Shown piece after piece: positions 7,847 through 15,690 of a DNA stretch of 64,000 nt. The stretch is from the NCBI GenBank assembly GCA_943371235.1, contig CALRTZ010000008.1, positions 16,260-80,259 of the forward strand, written 5' to 3'. The notes beneath the pieces were generated by a model. That model was not told the origin of the DNA. It saw nothing but the letters and a program-made list of their open reading frames with translations, and searched no databases. Position numbers and translations under genes: made by a program. Source of the DNA: CAJBVG01 sp943371235. Its GTDB lineage: Bacteria > Bacteroidota > Bacteroidia > Sphingobacteriales > Sphingobacteriaceae. Positions within the stretch are counted from its first letter, which is position 1. Every line of letters begins with the position of its first letter.

Positions 7847-8800
7847 TTAAGCTGCGTTAGTGTTTTGTTTCTTTTGTTTTTCTGCATAAGCATTAGCTGC
7901 TTCTCTCACCCAAGCACCATCATTGTGTGCTTTGTTTTTAGCGGCTAGTCTTTCTTTATTGCATGGGCCATTTCCTTTTACCACATTCCAAAACTCATCC
8001 CAATTTATTTTACCAAAATCGTATCCTTTTTTCTCCTCGTTCCATTTCAAATCTGAATCCGGAACGGTTAAACCTATCATTTCTGCTTGTGGTGTCGTTT
8101 GGTTTACGAAACGCTGACGTAATTGATCATTTGTTTCGCGTTTAATTTTCCATTTCACTGCGTTAGCTGTGTTTGGAGATTCTTCGTCTTTCGGTCCGAA
8201 CATCATTAAACTTGGCCACCACCATCTGTTTAATGCATCTTGAGCCATTGCTTTTTGCTCTGGTGTTCCTTTAGCTAACACACACATAATTTCATAGCCT
8301 TGACGTTGGTGAAAGGATTCTTCTTTACAAATACGCACCATTGCTCTTGCATAAGGTCCATAAGAAGTACGTTGCAACATTACTTGGTTCATAATGGCTG
8401 CTCCATCAACTAACCATCCAACAGCTCCAATATCTGCCCATGTTAAGGTAGGATAATTGAATATCGACGAGTATTTTGCTTTACCAGTGTGTAATTGGTC
8501 TAAAAGTTCTTCTCTAGTGATGCCCATAGACTCTGCAGCGCTGTATAAATACAAACCATGTCCCGCTTCGTCTTGTACTTTTGCTAATAAAACCATCTTA
8601 CGACGAAGGCTTGGAGCGCGTGTAATCCAGTTTCCTTCAGGTAACATTCCTATAATTTCAGAATGTGCGTGCTGTGAAATCTGGCGGATTAGGTGCTTTC
8701 TGTATTGCTCAGGCATCCAATCTTTAGGTTCAATCATCTCATTTTTAGCTAGTTTGTTCTCAAACCATACTTCTAATTCCTGTTCGTTTTTTGCAGACAT
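7847..8800 (-). CDS. paaA: PaaA, catalytic di-iron subunit of phenylacetyl-CoA epoxidase
   Basis: The oxygenase subunit of the multicomponent epoxidase that attacks the ring of phenylacetyl-CoA. Di-iron ligand motifs are visible: QDEAGHGLYLY (ExxH) near residue 78 and KEESFHQRQGYEIM near residue 160. Length 317 aa is normal. It is the first gene of the leftward operon; a candidate promoter lies 19-51 bp upstream of the start. paaE, its reductase partner, is divergent on the other side of a 146-bp spacer. Confidence 0.95.
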   Translation of the reverse strand: MSAKNEQELEVWFENKLAKNEMIEPKDWMPEQYRKHLIRQISQHAHSEIIGMLPEGNWITRAPSLRRKMVLLAKVQDEAGHGLYLYSAAESMGITREELLDQLHTGKAKYSSIFNYPTLTWADIGAVGWLVDGAAIMNQVMLQRTSYGPYARAMVRICKEESFHQRQGYEIMCVLAKGTPEQKAMAQDALNRWWWPSLMMFGPKDEESPNTANAVKWKIKRETNDQLRQRFVNQTTPQAEMIGLTVPDSDLKWNEEKKGYDFGKINWDEFWNVVKGNGPCNKERLAAKNKAHNDGAWVREAANAYAEKQKKQNTNAA

Positions 8801-8818
8801 AGTGTTTATTGCTTATCA

Positions 8819-8851
8819 CAAATTTATAAAAATATTGCTATCCCGAAACAA
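8819..8851 (-). promoter_or_regulatory. Bacteroidota-type promoter for paaABCD
   Basis: On the minus strand TAAATTTG (8819-8826) matches the -7 consensus TAnnTTTG of Bacteroidota, and TTG (8849-8851) stands 22 bp upstream as the -33 element. The predicted transcript would start about 12 bases before the paaA ATG. No long symmetric operator is evident in the divergent paaA-paaE spacer; only weak ATTC/GAAT symmetry is seen near 8862-8872. Confidence 0.5.
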
Positions 8852-8946
8852 TTTAAGCTTATTCGGAATGAATCAAAAAAACAAATATTCACTCGCTTTG
8901 TTCCAAAACGAATCTATTTTTTATTTTTACACCCAAATTCTAAGTA

Positions 8947-10023
8947 ATGGCAAAATTCCACCCTTTAAAAATAGCTGATATTCGTAGAGAAACAGCAGAC
9001 AGTGTAAGTATCGCATTTGAAATCCCTAATACATTCGAAAAAGAGTATCAATATACTCAAGGTCAGTATGTAACTATCAAAATGGAAATCAATGGTGAAG
9101 AAATTCGTCGCTCGTATTCTTTATGCAGCAGCCCTTTGGCCGATGCCGATTTTAGAATTGCCGCAAAGAAAGTAAAAGACGGAAGAATGTCGGTTGCACT
9201 AAATGAAAAAGTTAAAGTAGGAGATGTTTTAGAGGTAATGACTCCGATGGGAAACTTTTACAATATCAACAATACTAAAAATAAAAATATTATACTATTT
9301 GCTGGAGGTAGTGGCATCACTCCGATGTTATCCATCATCAAAACAATATTAAAAGAAGAACCTACTTGTAATTTAACTTTGTTTTACGGTAACCAAAACG
9401 AAGCAAGTACAATATTCAAATCAGAATTAGACACGATTCAAAAAGAAAATACAACGAGGTTTAAGTTGATATATATTTTTGATGAAGCACCAGCTAATCA
9501 CCCTATACTTTACACCGGTTTAATTACCAAAGAAAAAGTAATGGCCCTAGTAGAAAACCATGTTGGCTTAAATTTAGAGAACGAGTTTTTTATATGTGGA
9601 CCAACACCTATGATGAAAAATGTAGAGGAAAGTTTACAATCATTACAAATAAAAAAAGAACATATACACCTCGAATATTTTACTGCAAGTTTAGATGCAA
9701 ATAAAAATACAGAGCCTGTAGATGCAACATCATCTGAAAAAATTATTTCTCAAATTACCGTTATTTTAGATGGCGATGAAACTACTTTTGAATTAGAATC
9801 TGATGGTAAAAACATTTTGGATGCAGCAATGGACCAAGATGTAGACGTACCATTTTCTTGTAAAGGAGCAGTATGTTGTACTTGTAGAGCAAAGGTACTA
9901 GAAGGCAAAGTACACATGAAAGCTAATTATGCTTTAACAGAAGATGAAGTTGCTGAAGGATTTATACTTACCTGCCAAGCACACCCTCTGACACCGGTGG
10001 TAGTGGTGGATTATGACGTTTAA
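8947..10023 (+). CDS. paaE: PaaE, NAD(P)H reductase component of phenylacetyl-CoA epoxidase
   Basis: A three-domain reductase of 358 aa. It has an FAD-binding domain (RRSYSLCSSP near residue 52), a pyridine-nucleotide domain (FAGGSGITPMLSI near 118, FICGPTPMM near 217) and a C-terminal plant-type [2Fe-2S] ferredoxin (CKGAVCCTCRAKV plus the distal cysteine in LTCQAHP). It passes electrons to PaaABC. It is transcribed divergently from paaABCD. Its TAA stop leads straight into a family A heptad array that reaches the next gene. Confidence 0.94.
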   Translation: MAKFHPLKIADIRRETADSVSIAFEIPNTFEKEYQYTQGQYVTIKMEINGEEIRRSYSLCSSPLADADFRIAAKKVKDGRMSVALNEKVKVGDVLEVMTPMGNFYNINNTKNKNIILFAGGSGITPMLSIIKTILKEEPTCNLTLFYGNQNEASTIFKSELDTIQKENTTRFKLIYIFDEAPANHPILYTGLITKEKVMALVENHVGLNLENEFFICGPTPMMKNVEESLQSLQIKKEHIHLEYFTASLDANKNTEPVDATSSEKIISQITVILDGDETTFELESDGKNILDAAMDQDVDVPFSCKGAVCCTCRAKVLEGKVHMKANYALTEDEVAEGFILTCQAHPLTPVVVVDYDV

Positions 10024-10155
10024 TTGAGTTGTGAATTGTGAGTTGTGAATTGTGAATTATATTGCAAATTGTTGCCTAATAACATAATAACTCAATAACC
10101 TAATAACTAAATTAGCACTTACTTACAATTCACAACTCACAACTCACAACTCAAA
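10024..10155. repeat. Family A heptad hairpin filling the paaE-SDR spacer
   Basis: The left arm is a run of RTTGTGA heptads starting 4 bp after the paaE stop. The right arm (about 10122-10154) is the inverted run TCACAAC, repeated up to the ATG of the next gene. The loop (about 10074-10108) carries its own 7-9 bp words of the TAATAAC type. Each left-arm heptad contains TGA, and the 7-bp period puts a stop in all three frames. The whole 132-bp spacer is repeat. Confidence 0.88.
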
Positions 10156-10863
10156 ATGAACATCATCATCACAGGAGCCAGTAGTGGCATAGGTTTCGAA
10201 GCGGCATTGGAATGGATTAGAGATTCGAACCATACGGTGGTAGCTATTGCTAGAAATATCGATAAGCTTAAACGATTGCATCAAATTGCGAAAGATTTAA
10301 ATCCTGAATGCATTCTTATACCTGTACAATTTGATATTGTTACCGGCGATTATGAAGAAGGTTTGCTACCATTTTTGAATTTAAAGTTGAATGGCAAAAT
10401 TGATATCCTGGTGAACAATGCCGGTGAATTAATTAATACTCCTTTTTTAGATCAAACAGATGCCGATTGGTACCAAATGTTTGATAGTAATGTAATGGGT
10501 CATGTACGCATGATTCGGAACCTGGTTCCCTTAATGAACGAAGCTTCACACATCTTAAACATCAGCACCATGGGGGCTTTCCAAGGATCTGCTAAATTTC
10601 CTGGGCTCAGTTCATACTCTGCAAGTAAAGCCGCATTGTGCACTTTAACAGAAGTTTTAGCAGTGGAATTATTAGATAAAAAAATATCTTGCAATTGCCT
10701 TGCACTTGGTTCGGCACAAACCGAAATGTTAGAAAAATCGATGCCCGGATATCAATCGCCCATTATGGCTTTTGAAATGGGAAAATACGTGGCCGATTTT
10801 GCACTTACCGGACATAAGTTTTTTAATGGGAAGATTTTGCCCGTGGCATTATTGAGTACTTAG
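10156..10863 (+). CDS. Short-chain dehydrogenase/reductase, 235 aa
   Basis: A classical SDR fold. It has the nucleotide-binding TGASSGIG at the N-terminus, NNAG near residue 90, catalytic Ser in NISTMGAF, and YSASK near residue 155. Substrate is unknown. It follows paaE in the same direction but across a 132-bp repeat hairpin, so operon membership is uncertain. The start is fixed by the heptad array, which runs right up to AAAATG. Confidence 0.85.
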   Translation: MNIIITGASSGIGFEAALEWIRDSNHTVVAIARNIDKLKRLHQIAKDLNPECILIPVQFDIVTGDYEEGLLPFLNLKLNGKIDILVNNAGELINTPFLDQTDADWYQMFDSNVMGHVRMIRNLVPLMNEASHILNISTMGAFQGSAKFPGLSSYSASKAALCTLTEVLAVELLDKKISCNCLALGSAQTEMLEKSMPGYQSPIMAFEMGKYVADFALTGHKFFNGKILPVALLST

Positions 10864-10975
10864 CAGGCAGCTTGGAGCGGGGAGCAAGGAGCGGGGAGCA
10901 GTAAATTAGCATTTAGGTTTTAGGATTTAGAATTTAGATATTAGTATTTAGCATTTAGATTTTAGTATTTGGATG
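10861..10975. repeat. Family H then family E heptad arrays after the SDR gene
   Basis: From the TAG stop at 10861 the sequence first runs through purine-rich heptads (GGAGCGG, GGAGCAA, GGAGCGG, GGAGCAG). It then switches to TAG-containing heptads (ATTTAGG, TTTTAGG, ATTTAGA, ATTTAGA, TATTAGT, ATTTAGC, ATTTAGA, TTTTAGT). Both arrays are direct repeats with no inverted partner. This is the only place where two unrelated words abut in the same orientation. Confidence 0.8.
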
Positions 10976-11027
10976 TTTGAGAATAATATCCATAAATTTT
11001 ATGCGTTTGGTATAAAATTTCTCCCGA

Positions 11028-11738
11028 ATGAAAACCATCAAATCACTTTTCATCTTGTGTTTATTGAGCATCGTTGCGAATGCACAGCAAAATATTAGCA
11101 CATTAAAACTTAAAATATATAACCAAAGTTCATTTGTTAAGAATGAAAGCAATTATTGGGATATAAAAAATATCTTCTTAAAATCTGAAAAGGAAATCAC
11201 TATTCTAACACCAACATTTGCTATTGCCTATACTGCCAAAAATGGGAATACACACGAGTTAGAACTCAACAAATTCAATCTATACTTTAACAGCGTTAAG
11301 GATGAACAAATGGATACCTTAAATTCCAATATTGTAGGTGGGCAAGAAATCTCCAATTTCAATTTATCATTTAGATACGAGTATACACCTTCATCAAAAA
11401 AAAGTAAATTAAATAAGAAAGGAACATTTAGTGTTGGCTACGGTGTACAACCTTATATCTACAACACCAAAACGATACCTCTAATAACAACAAATTTTCC
11501 TGAATCGAAAACACAGATTGGAGGTTCGGGTTATATTGCACCACGATTTACTTATCAAGTATCTGAAAAATTATATTTCGATATTAATCTACCCTTTAAT
11601 TTAATTGATGTCAATTTTACAAATACTACAATCGACGATCCAACAAAAAATAAATCAGAAAGAACTATCTACAATACTGATTTCAGAATGCTACCTATGA
11701 ACTACAATTTAAGAATTGGGTTGGCTTATAGAATTTGA
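11028..11738 (+). CDS. Exported protein, probable outer-membrane beta-barrel
   Basis: Not recognised as a named family. A signal peptide is evident (MKTIKSLFILCLLSIVANAQ). The mature part alternates polar and hydrophobic residues in short strands and ends in an aromatic-rich strand (NYNLRIGLAYRI), as outer-membrane barrels do. 236 aa. The 3' end overlaps the 3' end of the convergent OsmC gene by 13 bp, and no terminator is visible between them. Confidence 0.6.
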   Translation: MKTIKSLFILCLLSIVANAQQNISTLKLKIYNQSSFVKNESNYWDIKNIFLKSEKEITILTPTFAIAYTAKNGNTHELELNKFNLYFNSVKDEQMDTLNSNIVGGQEISNFNLSFRYEYTPSSKKSKLNKKGTFSVGYGVQPYIYNTKTIPLITTNFPESKTQIGGSGYIAPRFTYQVSEKLYFDINLPFNLIDVNFTNTTIDDPTKNKSERTIYNTDFRMLPMNYNLRIGLAYRI

Positions 11739-12193
11739 ATTTTAGGTAAATGATGTACAGGAAAATTTACAGAGTTTGCAATAAAACATTTGCTGTTTGC
11801 TTTTTCGTGTAACTCTATAGCTAATGCAGCTTTACTTGCATCCGTAATGGTTATGTTAGGTTTTAAAATTACTTCTAAAAATTTTCCGCCACCAGTACTG
11901 GCTTCTTCCATGATACCTTCTGGTTCGTCGATATAATCTGTAACAATAATTCCATTATCGGCGCAAAAATGAAAATACCACAACATGTGGCAGGTAGAAA
12001 GTGCAGATAATAACATCTCTTCTGGGTTGTATTTACTGGCATCTCCTCTAAATGCAGGATCTGCTGATCCCATTAAATCCGTTTTACCTTTTGCAGAAAT
12101 TATATGGTCTCTGCTATAAGCATCGTATTTACTAGTGCCTGTACCTAAATTACCCGTCCAAGTAACTATTAATTTATACTGATGTTTTTTCAT
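11726..12193 (-). CDS. OsmC/Ohr-family peroxide-reducing protein
   Basis: A 155-aa OsmC-like protein. The two redox cysteines of the family are visible in ALSTCHMLWYFHFC and in ANSKCFIANSVNFPV. These enzymes reduce organic hydroperoxides at paired cysteines. An octad array runs up to its start codon, so the ATG is well placed. It is probably downstream of the flavin reductase gene on the same strand. Confidence 0.87.
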   Translation of the reverse strand: MKKHQYKLIVTWTGNLGTGTSKYDAYSRDHIISAKGKTDLMGSADPAFRGDASKYNPEEMLLSALSTCHMLWYFHFCADNGIIVTDYIDEPEGIMEEASTGGGKFLEVILKPNITITDASKAALAIELHEKANSKCFIANSVNFPVHHLPKIQIL

Positions 12194-12273
12194 ATGCTAG
12201 TGTGCTAGTGTGCTCATATGCTCATGAGCAACGAATTTGCATAACTTGTCCCGGTTTTTCGGGATTTACTCAT
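12194..12273. repeat. Family B start-side octads plus a small stem-loop
   Basis: Read on the minus strand, the words GAGCATAT, GAGCACAC, TAGCACAC, TAGCATATG run into the OsmC ATG, so the start codon completes the last 8-bp word. Nearer the flavin reductase stop, a 5-bp stem (TCCCG/CGGGA) with an A-rich loop lies at about 12249-12264. There is no stop-side copy of the octad here. The array is therefore a half-element. Confidence 0.75.
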
Positions 12274-13131
12274 TTACAATTGTAGAATTTTCCAGGCATC
12301 CAGTACATTTCCATTGTCTAAAAATTCTTTTGCTATTAAGTGTATTTTGTTTTCGCTGAGTTTCGAATATAAATTCAACAATTCTACTTTTTCAGTTTCG
12401 TTAATGATTGGTATGCTTTCTACATTCCCCAACTGCCCTAAATTATTTCCAGTTAATACTTTTGAATGTTTAATTTTCTCAGGTAAAACGTCCACTCCTA
12501 TTCCCATAGTGGTTAAAGGTTTTGCTACTTGAAATAAACTTTCTTTGGTTACTCTCGAATACCAATCGCCACCCAAACGCGCCACATGATCCATTTTTAA
12601 TTGATCAATTTTTCCATCCTCTCCTAATACATCTTCAGAAATGTGCATGGCTATAACCTCTGCCAGCACTAGGTTTCCGGCACCTGGTGTTTCTGCCAAT
12701 GCAATAACATCACGCACAATGCATTCAAATTGTACGGGTGCTTCTTTCACTCGTGGTGGACGAACGTGCTCCGATTTTAATTCAGTAAAACCTGCTTTTA
12801 CAAACTCATTTACTCCTTTCGGATATTCGGTACTCGATAAACTTGTTTGTTGCACCATATCATAGTTTACAATGTTGATGGTGCATTCTTTTATCTTCAA
12901 CACATTATCAAGTGTATGCTTAGTAGTATTGTCTCTCACTCTTCGAGCAGGTGAAAAAACTAAAATCGGTGGGTTCGAACTAAATAAATTAAAGAAGGAA
13001 AATGGACTTAAATTTACATTTCCTTCCTCGTCAATCGTGCTGACAAAAGCTATTGGTCGTGGTGCAACCGCATATTGTAAAAACATCTGCGTTTGCTGTG
13101 GGCTGAGATCTTTTATGAGTAGAGTTTTCAT
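12274..13131 (-). CDS. Flavin reductase-like (FMN-binding split barrel) protein
   Basis: The flavin reductase-like domain occupies about residues 20-180. Typical segments are FVSTIDEEGNVNLSPFSFFNLFSSNPP and FSPARRVRDNTTKHT. Length is 285 aa from the chosen ATG at 13131 (MKTLLIKD). The open frame extends 25 codons further upstream, but those codons are the family D repeat, so I reject that start. Members of this family next to fahA and hmgA are thought to serve aromatic-compound metabolism; the substrate is unknown. Confidence 0.8.
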   Translation of the reverse strand: MKTLLIKDLSPQQTQMFLQYAVAPRPIAFVSTIDEEGNVNLSPFSFFNLFSSNPPILVFSPARRVRDNTTKHTLDNVLKIKECTINIVNYDMVQQTSLSSTEYPKGVNEFVKAGFTELKSEHVRPPRVKEAPVQFECIVRDVIALAETPGAGNLVLAEVIAMHISEDVLGEDGKIDQLKMDHVARLGGDWYSRVTKESLFQVAKPLTTMGIGVDVLPEKIKHSKVLTGNNLGQLGNVESIPIINETEKVELLNLYSKLSENKIHLIAKEFLDNGNVLDAWKILQL

Positions 13132-13218
13132 ATAGAGTATATAGTAGCGAGTAGCGGGTAGCGGGTAGCGAGTAGAAGCAAATGAGTGCGAATACTCGAT
13201 ACTCAATACTCGCTACTA
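13132..13218. repeat. Family D heptad hairpin between fahA and the flavin reductase gene
   Basis: On the minus strand the fahA stop TAG is followed by heptads TAGCGAG, TATTGAG, TATCGAG, TATTCGC. Inverted heptads of the CTACTCG / CTACCCG type then run to within a few bases of the next ATG. Outer arms share 12 identical bases (TAGTAGCGAGTA). The inner words keep the 7-bp period but differ between the arms, so the pairing is imperfect. Confidence 0.85.
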
Positions 13219-14211
13219 TTTTTTAATTTTCAACAATGAAAAATCCGTATCCACTTTTCTAATGGTATTGCTTAATCGCCCTAAGCCTGTAATTTCCATT
13301 TCTACCACATCACCATCTTGTAACCATTGTGGTTTAAAGTTTTTGTCGTTTAATAACCCTGTGCCATTTAATTCTAAAAAGCAACCAGTGCCTACAGTTC
13401 CAGAACCAATTACATCTCCAGGTAAAACATCAACACCATATGCACATCTTTCAATTATTTCTGCAAATGTCCAATCCATGTCGGCTACATTTCCAGAAGA
13501 TACTTCTACTCCATTCACCCAACATTTCATTTGTAAATTGTAATTATTACCAATGTGATTTGCTTTTGCAGAAACTAAATGTTCTGCTAATTCATCAGGA
13601 GTTACTAACCATGGTCCAATAACTGTCGAAAAATCTTTTCCTTTGGCAGGACCAAGGTTTAACAGCATTTCTTCCATTTGTAGAGTACGTGCACTCATAT
13701 CATTCATAATGCAATACCCAGCTATATATTCATCGGCTTCGGATGCACGAATATTTCTCCCTTTTTTACCAATTACCGCTGCTACTTCTAATTCGAAATC
13801 TAATTTCTCAAAATGATCTGGCATACACTCCACTTCTCCTGGGCCTTGCACCGCATTATGATTGGTAAAATAAAAAATCGGATACGAATCAAATTCTTTA
13901 ATCATTTCCACTCCTCTGTTTCTGCGGGCTGCCGCCACATGTTGACGAAATGCATATCCATCTCTACAAGAAGTTGGATGTGGTACTGGTGCTAATATTT
14001 CGAAGAAAACTTCTTCGCGACCAACAATAGAACCATCTTTAATTCCATTATTAACTTTATGAGCTCGTTCCATCAATTCTTCGCCACCCCATAAAAACTC
14101 ATTCATGGTATGTGGAATTAATTTATCTACAGAATGTAAATTGTAAATATGTCCGTTGATAAATACACCTAGTTTTTCAAGGTTTTCGGTTTTATAAGAA
14201 ACTAATTTCAT
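13216..14211 (-). CDS. fahA: Fumarylacetoacetate hydrolase family protein
   Basis: Likely fumarylacetoacetase, the last step of the homogentisate pathway, giving fumarate and acetoacetate. Metal-binding and catalytic segments are visible: KLDFELEVAAVIGKKGRNI, YCIMNDMSARTLQ and GSGTVGTGC. Length 331 aa is shorter than the ~420-aa animal enzyme but usual for bacterial family members, so a related hydrolase of the same fold cannot be excluded. Context with hmgA and hppD supports the call. The TAG stop is the first unit of a heptad array. Confidence 0.82.
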   Translation of the reverse strand: MKLVSYKTENLEKLGVFINGHIYNLHSVDKLIPHTMNEFLWGGEELMERAHKVNNGIKDGSIVGREEVFFEILAPVPHPTSCRDGYAFRQHVAAARRNRGVEMIKEFDSYPIFYFTNHNAVQGPGEVECMPDHFEKLDFELEVAAVIGKKGRNIRASEADEYIAGYCIMNDMSARTLQMEEMLLNLGPAKGKDFSTVIGPWLVTPDELAEHLVSAKANHIGNNYNLQMKCWVNGVEVSSGNVADMDWTFAEIIERCAYGVDVLPGDVIGSGTVGTGCFLELNGTGLLNDKNFKPQWLQDGDVVEMEITGLGRLSNTIRKVDTDFSLLKIKK

Positions 14212-14301
14212 TGTGTTTGAATTTCTCCAAAACTAATAAAATAATGTATATCGAATTAAGAGATTTGATTAAATAAAAATAAGGCCTATCTTAGCCAAGA
14301 A

Positions 14302-14409
14302 ATGAATACCCAAATAACGCATTCTTTTGATTGGCATGCCTCTGAAACTGAGCATGTTTTTATGCAAAGAATGATTTCCAAAATCGTTTTGGCCCAATAT
14401 TCTCTTTAA
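14302..14409 (+). CDS. Small ORF of 35 codons in the fahA-hmgA spacer
   Basis: ATG at 14302 to TAA at 14409, lying inside the otherwise empty 276-bp divergent spacer. The peptide begins MNTQITHSFDWHASETEHVF and has a mixed, protein-like composition with Trp, His and Met, unlike random AT-rich translation. I do not recognise it. It could be a small protein, a leader peptide of hmgA or a relic of a larger gene. The rest of the spacer (14212-14301 and 14410-14487) shows no clear element. Confidence 0.25.
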   Translation: MNTQITHSFDWHASETEHVFMQRMISKIVLAQYSL

Positions 14410-14487
14410 TATTGACAGGAATCAAGCTATTCCTCCTTTTTTCAATATTTTTTACTAATTTTCGATGTTAAATTATAATTCAACAAT

Positions 14488-15654
14488 ATGCCTATTTACC
14501 ATAAATTGGGGCAAATTCCCCCTAAACGCCATACCATCTTTAGAAAACCAAACGGTAAACTTTATGCGGAAGAACTCGTATCTACTGAAGGCTTCTCAAA
14601 TGTTTACTCTTTAATTTACCATTGTCACCCCCCAACAATTGTTAAAGAATTGGGTGAACCCTATTCGGTGGAGCCTAAAATTGCTCGCGAAAAGCATTTA
14701 AAACATACCAGTTTAAAGGGTTTTAAAATTACTGCTGAAGATGATTATTTAAAATCGCGTAAGCCTGTTTTAGTAAATTCAGATTTACATATTTCTCTTG
14801 CAGCACCAAAGAAATCAATGACAGATTATTTCTTTAAAAATTCGCAAGCAGATGAATTGATTTTTATACACGTTGGCTCAGGTAAATTAAAAACTGGTTA
14901 CGGTACTATAAAATTTGAATACGGCGATTACCTTGTAATTCCTAGAGGAACCATTTATCAATTAGAATTTAATGATGAAAATAATCGTTTGTTTATTGTA
15001 GAATCCTTTACACCTATTACCACTCCACACCGCTATAGAAATAAAGTAGGTCAATTATTAGAACACTCGCCATTTTGCGAACGAGATATGAAGTTGCCTC
15101 AAGATTTAGAAACCTTCGATCAAGAAGGGGATTTTAAAGTGTTGATAAAAAAGCAAGGCTTAATTTACCCTTATACCTATGGTACTCATCCATTTGATTT
15201 TGTTGGTTGGGACGGATTCCATTTCCCATGGGCTATTTCAATACATGATTTCGAACCCATAACTGGTCGCGTTCATCAACCACCTCCAGTACATCAAATG
15301 TTCGAAGCTCATAATTTTGTGGTGTGTTCTTTTGTGCCTCGCAAATACGATTATCATCCGCAAGCAATTCCTGCTCCATATAACCATAGTAATGTAGATT
15401 CTGACGAAGTATTATATTATGTTGATGGTGATTTTATGAGCAGAAAAAGCGTAGAAAAAGGTCAGATCACCTTACACCCAGGAGGCATTCCACACGGACC
15501 ACATCCTGGAACGGTTGAAAAATCAATTGGTAAAGAAAGCACCGAAGAATTAGCTGTAATGGTGGATCCATTCCGCCCATTAATGCTAACCGAAGATGCA
15601 GTAGCCATTGAAGATCCGGGGTATTTTAGCAGCTGGCAAGAAGACATCACTTAA
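14488..15654 (+). CDS. hmgA: Homogentisate 1,2-dioxygenase
   Basis: A cupin-fold iron dioxygenase that opens homogentisate to maleylacetoacetate. 388 aa. The iron ligands expected for the family are visible as His and Glu in YNHSNVDSDEVLYY and a downstream His in GGIPHGPHPG. It is followed 36 bp later by hppD on the same strand, consistent with a tyrosine-degradation operon, and is divergent from fahA. Confidence 0.93.
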   Translation: MPIYHKLGQIPPKRHTIFRKPNGKLYAEELVSTEGFSNVYSLIYHCHPPTIVKELGEPYSVEPKIAREKHLKHTSLKGFKITAEDDYLKSRKPVLVNSDLHISLAAPKKSMTDYFFKNSQADELIFIHVGSGKLKTGYGTIKFEYGDYLVIPRGTIYQLEFNDENNRLFIVESFTPITTPHRYRNKVGQLLEHSPFCERDMKLPQDLETFDQEGDFKVLIKKQGLIYPYTYGTHPFDFVGWDGFHFPWAISIHDFEPITGRVHQPPPVHQMFEAHNFVVCSFVPRKYDYHPQAIPAPYNHSNVDSDEVLYYVDGDFMSRKSVEKGQITLHPGGIPHGPHPGTVEKSIGKESTEELAVMVDPFRPLMLTEDAVAIEDPGYFSSWQEDIT

Positions 15655-15690
15655 TTAGCTAATTAAATTTACAATTTACAATTCATTCAC
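15652..15690. repeat. Palindromic spacer between hmgA and hppD
   Basis: TTAATTAGCTAATTAA (15652-15667) is a perfect 16-bp palindrome that begins with the last bases of the hmgA TAA stop region. A heptad pair of the ATTTACA type follows, leading into the hppD start. It resembles the gene-boundary arrays elsewhere in the window but is short and could be chance in AT-rich DNA. Confidence 0.45.

Noticed and set aside
8457..8978. 173-aa plus-strand frame opposite the start of paaA
   Set aside because: It is antisense to a conserved di-iron oxygenase and runs into the paaE start; the composition is not protein-like.
12960..12980. GGTTCGAA-like word suggestive of a tRNA T-arm
   Set aside because: It lies within the flavin reductase reading frame with no acceptor stem or anticodon arm around it. 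No tRNA was found anywhere in the window.
13132..13206. 25-codon N-terminal extension of the flavin reductase (and similar extensions of the thioesterase and 67-aa genes)
   Set aside because: These codons are translated repeat arrays. The conserved protein starts at the inner ATG in each case.
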